Shown here piece by piece: positions 63,273 to 64,000 of a DNA stretch of 64,000 bases. Position 1 is the stretch's first letter, and the number at the start of each line of letters is the position of its first letter. The notes beneath the pieces are model-generated. The model had not been told where the DNA came from. It did not search any database and worked only from the letters and a program-made list of their open reading frames with translations. A program made the position numbers and the translations under genes. Source of the DNA: an uncultured Mediterraneibacter sp. (GTDB lineage: Bacteria > Bacillota > Clostridia > Lachnospirales > Lachnospiraceae); the NCBI GenBank assembly GCA_934309345.1, contig CAKRDD010000005.1:89228-153227 (forward strand), given 5' to 3'.

Positions 63273-63812
63273 CTAAAATTCATATTTCTTTAATTCACAG
63301 TTTTTGATTCCGAATTTTGCAAATTCTTCATTTGACATATCTGTAAAATAGGACTGTACTGCTCTTGCCACACCGTTATGTGCAACCAGTAAATATACTT
63401 TATGATCTGATTCTTTCTTAATATCTTCTAACAGACCATAGATTCTGTGACAAAACTCCAGCATCGATTCGCCACCTTCATATCTCTGTGCAAAATGTGT
63501 TTTTGCGATTTGAAACTCCTCTCCGTTTCTTGGAGTTCCTTCATATTTTCCAAAGTTTTGCTCTTTCAGACGCATCTCTACTCGCATCGGAATCCCTGCT
63601 GCTTCTGAGATACACTTTGCTGTTGCTTCCGCACGCATAAGCGGTGAACATATAATCTCATCAATCTTTAGGCCGTCTTCTTTTATCTTTCTGCCAAGCT
63701 CCTTCGCCTGTTCTACGCCTTTTTCCGTCAATTCAATATCGGTTGCTCCGCATATTTTATTCGCCACATTCCATACTGTCTGTCCGTGACGTGCAAAATA
63801 GAAATAACCCAT
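63273..63812 (-). CDS. Histidine phosphatase family protein
   Basis: A 179-residue protein starting YFYFARHGQTVWNVANKICGATDIELTEKG, the RHG phosphohistidine motif with the TxxN element. IICSPLMRAEATAKCI holds the conserved Arg, and the second catalytic His lies in LLVAHNGVARAV. PhoE/GpmB-like broad-specificity phosphatase is the best description. It is the second such gene in the window (see 1-179). A ribosome site AAGGAG precedes the ATG. Confidence 0.85.
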   Translation of the reverse strand: MGYFYFARHGQTVWNVANKICGATDIELTEKGVEQAKELGRKIKEDGLKIDEIICSPLMRAEATAKCISEAAGIPMRVEMRLKEQNFGKYEGTPRNGEEFQIAKTHFAQRYEGGESMLEFCHRIYGLLEDIKKESDHKVYLLVAHNGVARAVQSYFTDMSNEEFAKFGIKNCELKKYEF

Positions 63813-63862
63813 TCCAATCTCCTTCTTTGTGTAATATTATTATGCATTCCCTTTTCACTAGT

Positions 63863-63907
63863 AAACAAAAAAATGCTGAACAACAATCAAAACTGTCATT
63901 CAACATT
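63863..63907 (-). terminator. Terminator downstream of the rRNA operon
   Basis: On the minus strand AATGTTGAA (63899-63907) pairs with TTCAGCATT (63872-63880), followed by TTTTTTT. It ends the transcript coming from the 23S gene at the right edge. The spacer from 63908 to 63978 holds GTAGTTTTGAAAG, often seen after 23S genes in Clostridia. No 5S rRNA lies between. Confidence 0.75.
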
Positions 63908-63978
63908 TTTATTTCTCATGTACTTTCAAAACTACATACAGTCAAAACCAACATCATCATCCAAACCTATCACTGCTT

Positions 63979-64000
63979 TGGTTATGCCCTCGACCTATTA
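63979..64000 (-). rRNA. 23S ribosomal RNA, 3' terminus (partial)
   Basis: The last bases read on the minus strand begin TAATAGGTCGAGGGCATAACC, the closing sequence of Firmicute 23S rRNA (CTAATAGGTCGAGG) at helix 1. The gene continues outside the window on the minus strand, and the mature end is about 63979. Confidence 0.85.

Overview
The window reads as a chromosome segment of a low-GC anaerobic Firmicute, most likely a Lachnospiraceae gut bacterium. The evidence is anaerobic (early cobalt insertion) cobalamin genes, a pheST T-box, ATP-dependent PEP carboxykinase, tandem YhgE/Pip proteins, a PdxR-controlled PdxST pair and Clostridia-style promoters. No species call is possible from sequence alone. 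The right edge cuts into the 3' end of a 23S rRNA gene on the minus strand.

Layout. 1-17.5 kb is mainly cobalamin biosynthesis. It holds a partial CobC-like phosphatase, cobS and cobT, then after a plus-strand insertion (pckA, an SPFH membrane protein and a ribbon-helix-helix regulator) a tightly coupled minus-strand operon: csoR-like, cobK, cobO, cbiD, cbiL, cbiF, cbiH, cbiET and cbiA. Its head is divergent from amtB-glnK, whose leader carries a clear ANTAR-type two-hairpin antitermination site. cbiG follows on the minus strand. 17.6-35.4 kb is housekeeping: a subtilase-like protein, a cation antiporter, a ClpX-like unfoldase, queA, pheT and pheS with a T-box, a YihY protein, a 6S-like RNA, thrC, an NhaC-type antiporter, asd, argH and queH. 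35.5-37.9 kb holds an ABC ATPase/permease pair without a binding protein and a decayed Rpn-type gene.

38.1-50.5 kb is the most interesting part. One minus-strand gene run contains two NifH-like reductases, two sets of NifD/NifK-like proteins (one fused, one split), a small TM1266-type regulator, and a HypF-HypC-HypD-HypE block. HypA, HypB, a [NiFe]-hydrogenase, NifB and NifE/N are all absent. Upstream, a roughly 230-nt structured RNA has its own promoter and terminator. The residues that bind FeMo-cofactor in true nitrogenase are not conserved, so this is not a nitrogen-fixation locus. My inference is an undescribed metalloenzyme system that pairs nitrogenase-like redox chemistry with the Fe(CN)2CO-forming Hyp machinery.

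50.5-64 kb carries an NSS transporter with a TetR regulator, a 142-bp MITE with intact terminal repeats and target-site duplication, two tandem YhgE/Pip membrane proteins, a hydantoinase/dihydropyrimidinase, the PdxR/PdxS/PdxT vitamin B6 module, two VOC proteins, a histidine phosphatase, and the rRNA operon end.
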